Positions 24,894-33,338 of a stretch of DNA of 53,904 bases are shown piece by piece. How positions within the stretch are numbered: position 1 is the first letter of the stretch; each line of letters opens with the position of its first letter. Both the position numbers and the translations under genes were made by a program. The stretch is from Bacteroidales bacterium. Lineage in GTDB: Bacteria > Bacteroidota > Bacteroidia > Bacteroidales > Bacteroidaceae. The notes beneath the pieces were generated by a model. That model saw nothing but the letters and a program-made list of their open reading frames with translations. It ran no database searches and had not been told where the DNA came from. The stretch is taken from the NCBI GenBank assembly GCA_004557185.1, contig SFEP01000006.1, forward strand, positions 1-53,904. Reading direction: 5' to 3'.

Positions 24894-24924
24894 TTTGCCT
24901 GTATTAAAAAAAGCCCTACTTTTG
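24894..24924 (+). promoter_or_regulatory. Bacteroidota-type promoter for tRNA-Glu and rpsT
   Basis: TTTG (24894-24897), a 19-nt spacer and TACTTTTG (24917-24924) match the consensus exactly. The start would be near 24931, about 60 nt before the tRNA. Confidence 0.85.
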
Positions 24925-24990
24925 CACTCGCAATTAAGGCCGAGAGGCCCAAGTGCAGAGCATCACGCTCGCTATGCCGCAAGGCAGGCC

Positions 24991-25062
24991 GGTCCCTTCG
25001 TCTATCGGTTAGGACGAGAGATTTTCATTCTCTAAAGAGGAGTTCGACTCTCCTAGGGACTA
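24991..25062 (+). tRNA. tRNA-Glu (TTC)
   Basis: A 72-nt cloverleaf: acceptor GGTCCCT with AGGGACT (one G-T at the first pair), anticodon stem AGAGA/TCTCT around TTTTCAT with anticodon TTC at 25024-25026, T arm GAGGAGTTCGACTCTCC. The discriminator is A and CCA is not encoded. rpsT follows 26 bp downstream, so the two are probably one transcript. Confidence 0.96.
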
Positions 25063-25088
25063 CTCAATAAAAAAGAATAACAAAAGAA

Positions 25089-25343
25089 ATGGCAAATCAC
25101 AAATCATCTGTAAAGAGAATCCGCCAGACTGCATCGCGTAGATTGCACAACAGATATTATGCAAAGACGATGCGTAACGCTGTGCGCAAGCTCCGTGCTA
25201 CTACCGATAAGGCTGCTGCTGTTGAACTCCTGCCCAAGGTGCAGAAGATGCTCGACAAGCTTGCCAAGAACCACATCATCCACAAGAACAAGGCTGCCAA
25301 CATCAAGAGCAGCGTGGCTCAGCATGTGAAGCAGTTGGCCTAA
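25089..25343 (+). CDS. rpsT: 30S ribosomal protein S20
   Basis: An 84-residue, lysine- and arginine-rich helical protein that binds 16S rRNA early in small-subunit assembly. The start MANHKSSVKRIRQTASRR and the HKNKAANIKSSVAQHVK end are typical. It lies 26 bp after tRNA-Glu and ends in a clear terminator. Confidence 0.97.
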   Translation: MANHKSSVKRIRQTASRRLHNRYYAKTMRNAVRKLRATTDKAAAVELLPKVQKMLDKLAKNHIIHKNKAANIKSSVAQHVKQLA

Positions 25344-25379
25344 TCAGCCACTACGGTTCCTCTTACAACACAAGCATTC

Positions 25380-25425
25380 GTTTGGATGTGTCAATCGCAG
25401 GTTGATACATCCAAACTCTTTTTTT
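25380..25425 (+). terminator. Rho-independent terminator of rpsT
   Basis: A 15-bp stem (25380-25394 with 25402-25416, one G-T pair, ends GTTTGGATGT and ACATCCAAAC) is followed by TCTTTTTTT. It lies 36 nt past the rpsT stop codon. Confidence 0.9.
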
Positions 25426-25522
25426 ACCCCTTTATTCCCTCTCTTGCACGCACCTTGCACGCTTGGCTGCATAGATGGGCTGCGGCTCGGGAGGACAAAG
25501 GTAAAATCCGTGGGCTTTTCCC

Positions 25523-25553
25523 TTTGTCCTCCTCTCGCCTTGCAGTATCTTTG
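25523..25553 (+). promoter_or_regulatory. Promoter P3 (distal) in tandem repeat unit 1
   Basis: TTTG (25523-25526), 19 nt, TATCTTTG (25546-25553): exact match to the consensus, pointing at cysE. Confidence 0.75.
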
Positions 25554-25606
25554 GATAAGATAGGCTGCGGCTCGGGATGGAAAATGCAAATCTTGCAGCT
25601 TTGCAT

Positions 25607-25637
25607 TTTGCCCTCCTCTCACCTTGCACTATCTTTG
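25607..25637 (+). promoter_or_regulatory. Promoter P2 in tandem repeat unit 2
   Basis: TTTG (25607-25610), 19 nt, TATCTTTG (25630-25637): exact consensus, 84 bp downstream of P3. Confidence 0.75.
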
Positions 25638-25690
25638 GATAAGATAGGCTGCGGCTCGGGATGGAAAATGCAAATCTTGCAGCTTTGCAT

Positions 25691-25721
25691 TTTGCCCTCC
25701 ACTCGCCTTGCACTATCTTTG
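25691..25721 (+). promoter_or_regulatory. Promoter P1 (proximal) for cysE in tandem repeat unit 3
   Basis: TTTG (25691-25694), 19 nt, TATCTTTG (25714-25721): exact consensus. Transcription would begin near 25728, about 11 nt before the cysE ATG. Confidence 0.8.
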
Positions 25722-25738
25722 CAAGATAAAATACGTAT

Positions 25739-26629
25739 ATGCCCTACACAGACGATAGCATCAACCACATCTTGCAGCGCACTGTCGACGAACTGAGCGA
25801 CACGCAGCGCATGGCAGGCCTTTTTCATCAACACCACGATGGCGACCCCCTGCCGTCGATACCCGTGTTGCAGGAAATCATTGGGCTGTGCCGCGCCGTG
25901 CTGCTGCCGGGCTATTACGGACAGGACAGGGTGAACAGCGCTACGGTGCATTTTCACATCGGGGTGGAGGTGGAACGCCTCTTCACACTGCTCACCACGC
26001 AAATTGAGGCGGGCCTCTGCTTTGGTAGCGACGGTGCCGACGGCGCCACCGAACAACCCTGCCGACACAAGGCCGCTGAACTGGCGGCTCAACTCATAGC
26101 CAAACTGCCCGAGGTGCGCGGCACGCTGGCTACCGACGTGGAGGCGGCCTACTTGGGCGACCCCGCAGCGCAGAACTACGGCGAGGTGATCAGTTGCTAC
26201 CCCGCCATCAAGGCGCTGACGTGCTTCCGTGTGGCACACGAACTCTACCAACTCGACGTGCCCCTCATTCCGCGCATACTGACCGAATTGGCGCATAGCG
26301 AAACGGGCATCGACATTCACCCCGGTGCGCAGATAGGCAGCCACTTCACCATCGACCACGGTACGGGCGTGGTGATAGGTGCCACCTGCATCATTGGGCA
26401 CCACGTGAAGCTGTATCAGGGCGTGACGCTCGGCGCCAAGAGTTTTCCGCTCGACGAAAACGGCAACCCCATTAAGAACATTCCACGCCATCCCCTGCTC
26501 GGCGACCACGTTATCGTCTATTCAAACGCCACCATTCTGGGACGCGTGAGCATAGGCAGCGGTGCCGTGATAGGCGCCAACGTGTGGCTCACACACGACG
26601 TGGAGCCTGGCACCGTGGTGCAACGCTGA
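25739..26629 (+). CDS. cysE: Serine O-acetyltransferase
   Basis: A 296-residue enzyme that makes O-acetylserine from serine and acetyl-CoA, the committed step of cysteine synthesis. An N-terminal helical domain of about 170 residues precedes the left-handed beta-helix of hexapeptide repeats (GIDIHPGAQIGSHFTIDHGT, then TGVVIGATCIIGHHVKLYQG, VTLGAKSFPLDENGNP, and the last coils IGSGAVIGANVWL). The length and long N-terminal domain match the serine acetyltransferase branch common in Bacteroidales. Three tandem promoters precede it; the THUMP methyltransferase follows 60 bp downstream and the DPP IV-like gene after that, probably co-transcribed. Confidence 0.92.
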   Translation: MPYTDDSINHILQRTVDELSDTQRMAGLFHQHHDGDPLPSIPVLQEIIGLCRAVLLPGYYGQDRVNSATVHFHIGVEVERLFTLLTTQIEAGLCFGSDGADGATEQPCRHKAAELAAQLIAKLPEVRGTLATDVEAAYLGDPAAQNYGEVISCYPAIKALTCFRVAHELYQLDVPLIPRILTELAHSETGIDIHPGAQIGSHFTIDHGTGVVIGATCIIGHHVKLYQGVTLGAKSFPLDENGNPIKNIPRHPLLGDHVIVYSNATILGRVSIGSGAVIGANVWLTHDVEPGTVVQR

Positions 26630-26689
26630 CGGCGCAGGCTGGCAATTGCTATTTCACCACCCCCACTATATCCTACACTTTTACGCTAC

Positions 26690-28174
26690 ATGCAAGAATT
26701 TGAACTCATCGCCAAGACCTTTCAGGGACTTGAAGAAGTGCTCGCACAAGAACTCACCGAACTCGGTGCCAACAATGTGCAGATAGGGCACCGCATGGTG
26801 TCGTTTAGCGGCGACAAGGCCATGATGTACCGAGCCAACTTCAGTCTGCGCACCGCCATACGTGTGCTCAAACCGCTGCTGCATTTCAAAGCCAACGACG
26901 CCGACGACGTGTACAAAGCCGTGCGGGGTGTGGACTGGCAGGCTTTCTTCGACGTGCACACCACCTTTGCCGTCGACAGCGTGGTCTACTCCGAGGAGTT
27001 CCGCCACTCCAAGTTCGTGGCCTACAAGGTGAAGGACGCGATTGTTGACTACTTCCGCGACACCACGGGCGAACGGCCTAACATACGCATCACCAACCCC
27101 GACGTGAAACTGCACATTCACATCAGCGGCACCGACTGCACGCTGTGCCTCGACTCGTCGGGCGATAGCCTGCATCTGCGTGGCTACCGCACAGGCACCG
27201 TGGAAGCGCCCATCAACGAGGTGCTGGCCGCCGGACTCATCATGCTCACGGGGTGGCGAGGCGAATGCGACTTTGTGGACCCCTTCTGCGGCTCGGGCAC
27301 CTTGCTGGTGGAGGCCGCGCTCATAGCTCGCAACATTGCCCCGGGCGTGTTCCGCAAGAGTTATGCTTTTGAGAAATGGAAAGACTTCGACGCCGACCTG
27401 TTCGACGAAATCTATAACGACGACTCGCAGGAACGCCCCTTTGAACACCGCATTTACGGCTACGACCTCAACAAACCCGCAGTGGAGGTGGCGCTGGCCA
27501 ACGCCAAGAGTGCAGGCGTGGCCGACGTGGTGCAGGTGGAGCAGCGCGACGTGCGCAAATTTGTGCGACCTGCCGAGAAGGCTATCATGGTGACCAACCC
27601 GCCCTATGGCGAGAGGCTCACACCGCCTGACCTGCTCTCGCTCTACGAGGTGCTGGGCAAGACGCTCAAGCATGAGTTTACGGGCAACGAGGCCTGGATT
27701 ATCAGCGCAAAGCAGGAACTCTTTGAAAACCTCGGTCTGAGAGCCAGCCTGAAGATCCAACTCTTCAACGGCAAACTGGACTGCGACTTCCGCAAATACC
27801 AACTCTTCGAGGGCAAACTGGGACAATTCCGCGCCGAGGGCGGACAGGTGAAGACCGACGAGGAGCGACGCCTCATGAGCGACCAACGACGCTTCAAGGC
27901 GCGCCGCGACGACTTCAAGCAGCGCATCAGTGTGCCCGAGGGGGAGGCTGGCGCGGACGACGAATGGGAAGCACAATATGCCATTCTGAGCCGACGCCAC
28001 CGCGAGTTCCAGAGCTCACGCTTCGGGCAGGAGGGACGCAAACCCGCTGCCGAACGCGGGACCAAGGGTACTCGTCACGCCAAAGGCAAGGAGGGAGGAT
28101 ACAAAGGAAAACGCGACGGCTTCAAGCCCAAAGGCGGCGGATACAAGGGCAAAGGCAGGCGCTTCGACGACTGA
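26690..28174 (+). CDS. THUMP-domain rRNA methyltransferase (RlmL N-terminal-like, m2G2445)
   Basis: A 494-residue class I SAM-dependent RNA methyltransferase. The THUMP RNA-binding domain spans about residues 45-155; motif I FVDPFCGSGTLLVEAAL begins near residue 195 and the catalytic NPPYGERL motif near 303, the pattern of N2-guanine methylation. In E. coli the matching part of RlmL makes m2G2445 in 23S rRNA; here the RlmK half is absent and the last 100 residues are a basic, glycine- and lysine-rich tail (repeats of GGYKGKG), probably an RNA-binding extension. It follows cysE closely and precedes the S9 peptidase on the same strand. Confidence 0.88.
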   Translation: MQEFELIAKTFQGLEEVLAQELTELGANNVQIGHRMVSFSGDKAMMYRANFSLRTAIRVLKPLLHFKANDADDVYKAVRGVDWQAFFDVHTTFAVDSVVYSEEFRHSKFVAYKVKDAIVDYFRDTTGERPNIRITNPDVKLHIHISGTDCTLCLDSSGDSLHLRGYRTGTVEAPINEVLAAGLIMLTGWRGECDFVDPFCGSGTLLVEAALIARNIAPGVFRKSYAFEKWKDFDADLFDEIYNDDSQERPFEHRIYGYDLNKPAVEVALANAKSAGVADVVQVEQRDVRKFVRPAEKAIMVTNPPYGERLTPPDLLSLYEVLGKTLKHEFTGNEAWIISAKQELFENLGLRASLKIQLFNGKLDCDFRKYQLFEGKLGQFRAEGGQVKTDEERRLMSDQRRFKARRDDFKQRISVPEGEAGADDEWEAQYAILSRRHREFQSSRFGQEGRKPAAERGTKGTRHAKGKEGGYKGKRDGFKPKGGGYKGKGRRFDD

Positions 28175-28274
28175 GGCTGCGCGGCCTGCTCCGCCACCTA
28201 TGAACGGGCGGCCCTTTCCCCTCACCTCACGACACATCAATAGCACCCCACAGCGGGGCACAGCATATCCTATC

Positions 28275-30440
28275 ATGAAGACAAAACTCATGGCAGCCCT
28301 CTGGCTGCTCCTTACATGCGGCAACATCATGGCCCAAACCCAGAAAACGCTGACGCTCGACCAACTCATGTGGGGCGGCAGTGAGTATTGGAACTTTATT
28401 CCCAAAACACCGCACCTCGCCTGGTGGGGCGACTGCACCGTGCAGCAGGACGTGGACAAAGTCAACCTCTACAGCAACGCCAAAGGGGCTTTGCTCAGCG
28501 ACGAGGTGCTCTTTACACTCGACGAGGTGCAGCAGGCGGCGGGCGAGAAGTTGGCCCGCGAAATACGCACCCTGCAATACGTCAGCTTCCCCTATCCCGA
28601 CCAGACGCTGGCTCTGATTTCTACCACGCACTACCGTGTGCTCTACGACTGGAAGGCACGCCGCGTGACCTGGCAGCTGGCCATGCCCGAGCAGGCCAGT
28701 CACCAGGACTGGAGCAAGGAGTCGAAGGCGCTGGCCTACGTGCACCAGAACAACCTCTACGTGCTCACGGCCGACGGCAAGACGCACCAGGTGAGCAGCG
28801 ACGGCTCGCGGGAGGTGGTGTACGGACAGAGTGTGCACCGCGACGAGTTTGGCATACACAAGGGCACCTTCTGGAGCCCCAAGGGCAGTCTGCTGGCCTT
28901 CTACCGCATGGACCAGAGCATGGTCAGCGATTTCCCGCTCATCGACATTGACCACCGTGTGGCACAACTCGCTCCCGAAAAATATCCCATGGCGGGCATG
29001 ACCAGCCACAAGGTGACGGTGGGCGTGTTCAACCCCGCCACGGGCCACACCGTCTATCTCAAGGCAGGCGACCCCACCGACCGCTATTTCACCAACATAG
29101 CCTGGAGCCCCGACGAGAGCACCCTGTATATGTGGGAACTGCCCCGCACGCAGGACAAGGCCGAACTGGTGGCCTATGATGCCGCCACGGGACAACGCAA
29201 AGGCGTGCTCATCACCGAGACACATCCGCGCTACGTGGAACCCATGACGCCCATCACCTTCCTGCCCTGGGACGCCACGAAATTCGTCTACGAGTCGCGA
29301 CGCGACGGCTACAACCACCTCTACCTCTGCTCGGCCGACGGACGCCAACTGGCTCAGCTGACTCGCGGCTGCTGGGAGGTGACGGATGTGCTGGGCTTCT
29401 GCCCCGAGAAACGCAGCATCGTGTACCAGAGCAATGCCGAGAAGCCCACGCGCCGCAACCTCTACAGCGTGAGTGTGCCCAAGGGTAAAATCACCAGCAT
29501 CGACAACGGTCTGGGCTCGCACAGCGCCCGGCTGAGTCCCTCCGGCCGCCAGCTGATCGACGTGTGGTCGTCGCCCGAGGTGTACCGCGAACTCGTTATC
29601 CGCTCCACCGACGGCCGCCGCAGCGCCACCGTGGTGCGCCACAACGACCCCTACGCCGACTATGCACGCCCCGAAGTGACGGGCGGCACCATCAAGGCAG
29701 CCGACGACAGCACCGACCTGTACTACCGCATGGTGAAGCCCATCGACTTTGACCCTGCCCGCAAATACCCCACCGTAGTCTACGTGTACGGCGGTCCCCA
29801 CGCTCACAACGTGGAGGAGGCCTGGAACTACCTGATGCGCCCCTGGGAACGCTATATGGCGCAGCGCGGCTACCTCATCTTCGTAGTGGACAACCGGGGC
29901 TCGGAGGCCCGCGGCATGGACTTTGAAAGTTGCACGCACCGCCGGCTGGGCGAATGCGAAATGGCCGACCAGGTGCGCGGCGTGGAGTTCCTCAAAACGC
30001 TGCCCTACGTCGACGCCGACCGCATCGGTGTGCACGGATGGTCGTTCGGCGGATTTATGACCACCAACCTCATGTGCTCCTATCCCGACCTCTTCAAGGT
30101 GGGCGTGGCCGGCGGTCCCGTCATCGACTGGAAGTTCTACGAAGTGATGTACGGCGAACGCTACATGGACACCCCCGACGAAAACCCCGAGGGCTACGAG
30201 CGCACCAGTCTGCTGAACAAGGCGAAGAACCTCAAGGGCCGCCTGCAAATCATCGTGGGACTGAACGACCCCACCTGCGTGTTGCAGCACAGCCTGGCCT
30301 TCCTCCGTGCTTGCGAGGATGCCGGCACACAGCCCGACTACTTCGTTTACCCCGGCCAGGGGCACAACATGATGGGTAGCGACATGGTGCATCTGCACGA
30401 ACGCATCACACGCTACTTCGACGACTACTTGAAACGCTGA
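28275..30440 (+). CDS. Secreted S9 family peptidase, dipeptidyl peptidase IV-like
   Basis: A 721-residue serine peptidase that removes dipeptides, usually X-Pro or X-Ala, from peptide N-termini. A signal peptide covers residues 1-20 (MKTKLMAALWLLLTCGNIMA); the 25 codons upstream are not part of it. The beta-propeller carries the VHRDEFGIHKGTFWSP segment whose glutamate binds the substrate amino terminus; the hydrolase domain has the nucleophile in GWSFGGF (near residue 590), aspartate in GLNDPT (near 663) and histidine in GQGHNMM (near 698). Probably periplasmic. Exact specificity (DPP IV or a related tripeptidyl type) cannot be settled. Confidence 0.88.
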   Translation: MKTKLMAALWLLLTCGNIMAQTQKTLTLDQLMWGGSEYWNFIPKTPHLAWWGDCTVQQDVDKVNLYSNAKGALLSDEVLFTLDEVQQAAGEKLAREIRTLQYVSFPYPDQTLALISTTHYRVLYDWKARRVTWQLAMPEQASHQDWSKESKALAYVHQNNLYVLTADGKTHQVSSDGSREVVYGQSVHRDEFGIHKGTFWSPKGSLLAFYRMDQSMVSDFPLIDIDHRVAQLAPEKYPMAGMTSHKVTVGVFNPATGHTVYLKAGDPTDRYFTNIAWSPDESTLYMWELPRTQDKAELVAYDAATGQRKGVLITETHPRYVEPMTPITFLPWDATKFVYESRRDGYNHLYLCSADGRQLAQLTRGCWEVTDVLGFCPEKRSIVYQSNAEKPTRRNLYSVSVPKGKITSIDNGLGSHSARLSPSGRQLIDVWSSPEVYRELVIRSTDGRRSATVVRHNDPYADYARPEVTGGTIKAADDSTDLYYRMVKPIDFDPARKYPTVVYVYGGPHAHNVEEAWNYLMRPWERYMAQRGYLIFVVDNRGSEARGMDFESCTHRRLGECEMADQVRGVEFLKTLPYVDADRIGVHGWSFGGFMTTNLMCSYPDLFKVGVAGGPVIDWKFYEVMYGERYMDTPDENPEGYERTSLLNKAKNLKGRLQIIVGLNDPTCVLQHSLAFLRACEDAGTQPDYFVYPGQGHNMMGSDMVHLHERITRYFDDYLKR

Positions 30441-30480
30441 CCCTTCACCGTCAGCGGCACGCCGCACCTGCGGCACGCAC

Positions 30481-30519
30481 ACACCGCCGCCCAGACAGCA
30501 CATGCCTTGGCGGCGGTGT
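30481..30519 (+). terminator. Possible hairpin terminator after the S9 peptidase
   Basis: A perfect 11-bp stem, ACACCGCCGCC with GGCGGCGGTGT, lies 40 nt past the stop codon. There is no T run, so this is only a likely transcript end or 3' stabiliser. Confidence 0.45.
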
Positions 30520-30626
30520 CGCGCTACGGGCGGCTGCCCCGAGGCCGCAAGCAAGGGCCGCCCGGCGGGCTAACGAAGCATTCGCCCGCACCGCCACTCC
30601 TTTATAATATTATTGGAAAACCTTGG

Positions 30627-30707
30627 ATTTCATCCGACCTTTTCTCGCCATGGCATCGCTCAAAGCCTGTCAGCTTTGGCGCTGCTCATTTGGCTTAACG
30701 AAAAGGT
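30627..30707. repeat. 81-bp dispersed repeat, copy 2
   Basis: Same length and orientation as 11248-11328, with about five-sixths of the bases equal and no gaps. The complementary ends ACCTTTTC and GAAAAGGT are kept. It lies just upstream of the GH95 gene, ending 24 bp before its ATG, so it forms part of that gene's leader or promoter region. Confidence 0.75.
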
Positions 30708-30731
30708 TCATAAGCACGCATCCTTTATACT

Positions 30732-33200
30732 ATGAAACACCTCCTCCTTTCCTTCGTCATGCTGTGCGTACCAGCCGTGGTGCAGGCACAGCACGTGGTG
30801 TGGTTCGACAAACCCAACTCCTTGGCGGGCAAAGCCTGCTGGTGGGGCGGACACCCCGAACGCTACGACGCCCAGAACAAACCCGTTCGAGCCGGCGACT
30901 CGCACGCCAACGCTGACCCCGAGTGGGAGCGCCGCTCACTGCCCTTGGGCAACGGCAGCATTGGCTGCAACGTGATGGGCTCTGTGGCCACCGAACGCTA
31001 CACGCTCAACGAGAAGACCCTGTGGCGCGGCGGTCCGAACACGGCCAAAGGCCCTGCCGACTACTGGGCACAGAACAAGGAATCGGCCCACCTGTTGCCC
31101 GAAATACGCCAAGCCTTGCGCGACAGCGATTTCCAGAAGGCCGCCTACATCATGGCCTACAACTTCAACAGCACCGTGCCCTACGAGTCCGACGGCGAGC
31201 CGCAGTTCCGCTTCGGCTCCTTCACCACCTTGGGCGAACTCTGCATCGGCACGGGGCTCAGCGACGAAGGCATCAGCCACTACAGCCGTTCGCTGCAGCT
31301 CGACTCGGCCTACGCCACGGTGCGCTTCACCGCAGCCGACGGCGTCAGCTACGAGCGCAGCACCTTCATCTCTTATCCTGCCAACGTGATGGCCGTGCGT
31401 TTCAGCGCCTCGCAGCGCGGCAAGCAGCACCTCCACATTGCTTACACGCCGAACCCCTTGAGCGAAGGCACCTTCAGTAATCCTGGCAAGGGCGAAGTGC
31501 TCTACTCGGGCCACCTCGACAACAACGGCATGCACTACGCCGTGCGACTCCGCGTGCTGCCCCGCGGCGGCTCCATGCACTACGCCGACGGTGCCCTGCA
31601 AGTGGATGGCGCCGACGAGGTGCTCATTCTCCTGACCGCCGACACCGACTACAAGCCCAACTACGACCCCAACTTCAGCGACCCTAAGGCCTACGTGGGC
31701 ACCGACCCCTTGGCCACCACGCAGGAGTGGTTGAAAAAGGCGGCTAAAAAGGGTTGGAAAAGCCTCTTCAAAGAGCATTATGCCGACTACGCCGCCCTCT
31801 TCGACCGCGTGAAATTCGAACTGCAAGGCCCCGCCTCCTCACTGCCCACCGACCAGCGCCTCGCCGCCTACCGTCAGGGCAAACCCGACGCGGGCCTCGA
31901 AACCCTTTACTACCAGTTCGGCCGTTACCTGCTCATTGCCTCCTCGCGGCCAGGCAACCTTCCCGCCAACTTGCAGGGCATATGGCACAACAACGTGGAC
32001 GGGCCTTGGCGTGTGGACTACCACAACAACATCAACCTGCAAATGAATTACTGGCCGGCCCTCACCACCAATCTGGCCGAGTGCGCCGAGCCCCTCACCG
32101 ACTTCATTCGCACCCTCGAGAAGCCCGGCGAACGTACCGCCAAGGCTTATTGGGGGGCTCGCGGATGGGCTGCCGGCATCTCGGGCAACCCCTTCGGCTT
32201 CACCGCCCCGCTTGAGGGCGCCGACATGAGTTGGAACTACAACCCCATGGCAGCCTCGTGGTTGGCCACGCATTTGTGGGAGTACTACGACTTCACGCGC
32301 AACCTCGACTTCCTGCGTACCACGGCCTATCCGCTCATGAAGGGCTGCGCACTCTTCTGCGAGGACTACCTCTGGCGCAATCCCGAGGGCGTTCTTACGG
32401 CGTCGCCTTCCACCTCGCCCGAGCACGGCCCTATCGACGAGGGCACCACGTTTACACACGCCGTGATACGTGAAATTCTGGGTGAATGCATCGAAGCCGC
32501 CACCTTGCTGGGCGTCGATGCTGCCGAGCGTGAGCGTTGGCAGCAGGTGCTGCGCGAAATGATGCCTTACCGCATCGGTCGTTACGGCCAGCTCATGGAG
32601 TGGAGCCGCGACATCGACGATCCGCAGGACCAGCACAGACATGTGAACCACCTCTTCGGTCTGCATCCCGGCTCCACCATTTCGCCCCTCACCACGCCCG
32701 AATTGGCACAGGCCTGCCGTGTGGTGCTGGAGCATCGCGGCGACGGCGCCACGGGTTGGAGCATGGGCTGGAAACTCAACCAGTGGGCCCGTTTGCACGA
32801 CGGCAACCATTCCTACGTGCTCTATGGCAACCTGCTGAAGAACGGCACGAACGACAACCTGTGGGACTCGCATCCCCCCTTCCAGATTGACGGCAACTTT
32901 GGCGGTACGGCAGGCGTCACCGAGATGCTCCTGCAGAGCCACAGCGGCTGCATCGACCTGTTGCCCTCGCTTCCCGACGCCTGGCCCACAGGCAGCATCA
33001 GCGGTCTGCGAGCCCGCGGCAATTACGGCGTCGACATCCGTTGGGCAGAGGGCAAGCTTGCCGAGGCCCGCATCACGGCTGGCGCTGCGGGCATCTGCCA
33101 TGTGCGCTACGGCCTGCAGACCCTCTCCTTCGAGGTGCAGCAGGGCGAAACCTACACCCTGCGGCTGCACAATGGCATACTGACCAGCTCGCACCCATAA
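30732..33200 (+). CDS. Glycoside hydrolase family 95 (alpha-L-fucosidase type)
   Basis: An 822-residue secreted enzyme; residues 1-20 are a signal peptide ending in VQAQ. The N-terminal beta-sandwich has the family start WWGGHPERY and LPLGNGSIGCNVMG; the helical barrel has GIWHNNVDGPW, YHNNINLQMNYWP (the asparagine pair that polarises water, with a preceding histidine), SPEHG with the acidic residue, and PFQIDGNFGGTAGVTEML with the aspartate. In characterised GH95 enzymes the histidine before the asparagines goes with fucose specificity, so an alpha-1,2-L-fucosidase is favoured over alpha-L-galactosidase. No SusC/SusD pair is nearby. It would release fucose from mucin or milk-type glycans. 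Confidence 0.9.
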   Translation: MKHLLLSFVMLCVPAVVQAQHVVWFDKPNSLAGKACWWGGHPERYDAQNKPVRAGDSHANADPEWERRSLPLGNGSIGCNVMGSVATERYTLNEKTLWRGGPNTAKGPADYWAQNKESAHLLPEIRQALRDSDFQKAAYIMAYNFNSTVPYESDGEPQFRFGSFTTLGELCIGTGLSDEGISHYSRSLQLDSAYATVRFTAADGVSYERSTFISYPANVMAVRFSASQRGKQHLHIAYTPNPLSEGTFSNPGKGEVLYSGHLDNNGMHYAVRLRVLPRGGSMHYADGALQVDGADEVLILLTADTDYKPNYDPNFSDPKAYVGTDPLATTQEWLKKAAKKGWKSLFKEHYADYAALFDRVKFELQGPASSLPTDQRLAAYRQGKPDAGLETLYYQFGRYLLIASSRPGNLPANLQGIWHNNVDGPWRVDYHNNINLQMNYWPALTTNLAECAEPLTDFIRTLEKPGERTAKAYWGARGWAAGISGNPFGFTAPLEGADMSWNYNPMAASWLATHLWEYYDFTRNLDFLRTTAYPLMKGCALFCEDYLWRNPEGVLTASPSTSPEHGPIDEGTTFTHAVIREILGECIEAATLLGVDAAERERWQQVLREMMPYRIGRYGQLMEWSRDIDDPQDQHRHVNHLFGLHPGSTISPLTTPELAQACRVVLEHRGDGATGWSMGWKLNQWARLHDGNHSYVLYGNLLKNGTNDNLWDSHPPFQIDGNFGGTAGVTEMLLQSHSGCIDLLPSLPDAWPTGSISGLRARGNYGVDIRWAEGKLAEARITAGAAGICHVRYGLQTLSFEVQQGETYTLRLHNGILTSSHP

Positions 33201-33212
33201 CGGCGCGCTGAC

Positions 33213-33273
33213 AAACGGATGCCGTGTAAGAAAGCTTACATCACGTGTGAACTTTCTTACACGGCATCCGTTT
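33213..33273. terminator. Bidirectional terminator, simple member D of the palindromic repeat family
   Basis: A perfect 22-bp inverted repeat (33213-33234 with 33252-33273; ends AAACGGATGCCGTGTAAG) followed by TTT on the plus strand lies 12 bp past the GH95 stop codon, opposite the end of the S41 protease gene. Its GATGCCGTG...CACGGCATC ends and the following GTTTTTT match the ends of units in repeats A-C. Confidence 0.85.
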
Positions 33274-33338
33274 TTTCTGCAGCCCGTACCTTTTGAAGGC
33301 CGCGCCGTTGTGTCACGAAGCGCCTTGCGGGTGGGGAG

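Larger units (their letters stand above)
25474..25730 (+). repeat. Three tandem ~84-bp repeats, each with a promoter
   Basis: Units start at GAT(A/G)GGCTGCGG at 25474, 25559 and 25643, so the spacing is 85 then 84 bp. Units 2 and 3 are nearly identical; unit 1 differs in its middle part. Each unit holds an inverted repeat: 25490-25501 with 25521-25532 in unit 1 (GGAGGACAAAGG), 25581-25590 with 25600-25609 in unit 2 and 25665-25674 with 25684-25693 in unit 3 (AAAATGCAAA). Each ends in a consensus Bacteroidota promoter whose -33 box overlaps the right arm. A frame open on the minus strand through all units has no gene-like features. Confidence 0.9.

Noticed and set aside
25432..25713. 93-codon minus-strand frame through the tandem repeats, with repeated protein segments
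   Set aside because: The internal repetition comes from the DNA repeat; the frame points against cysE, lacks a promoter and covers three consensus promoters.
25474..25730. Tandem repeats considered as a CRISPR array
   Set aside because: The units are 84 bp, contiguous and carry promoters; there are no short identical repeats with unique spacers and no cas genes.
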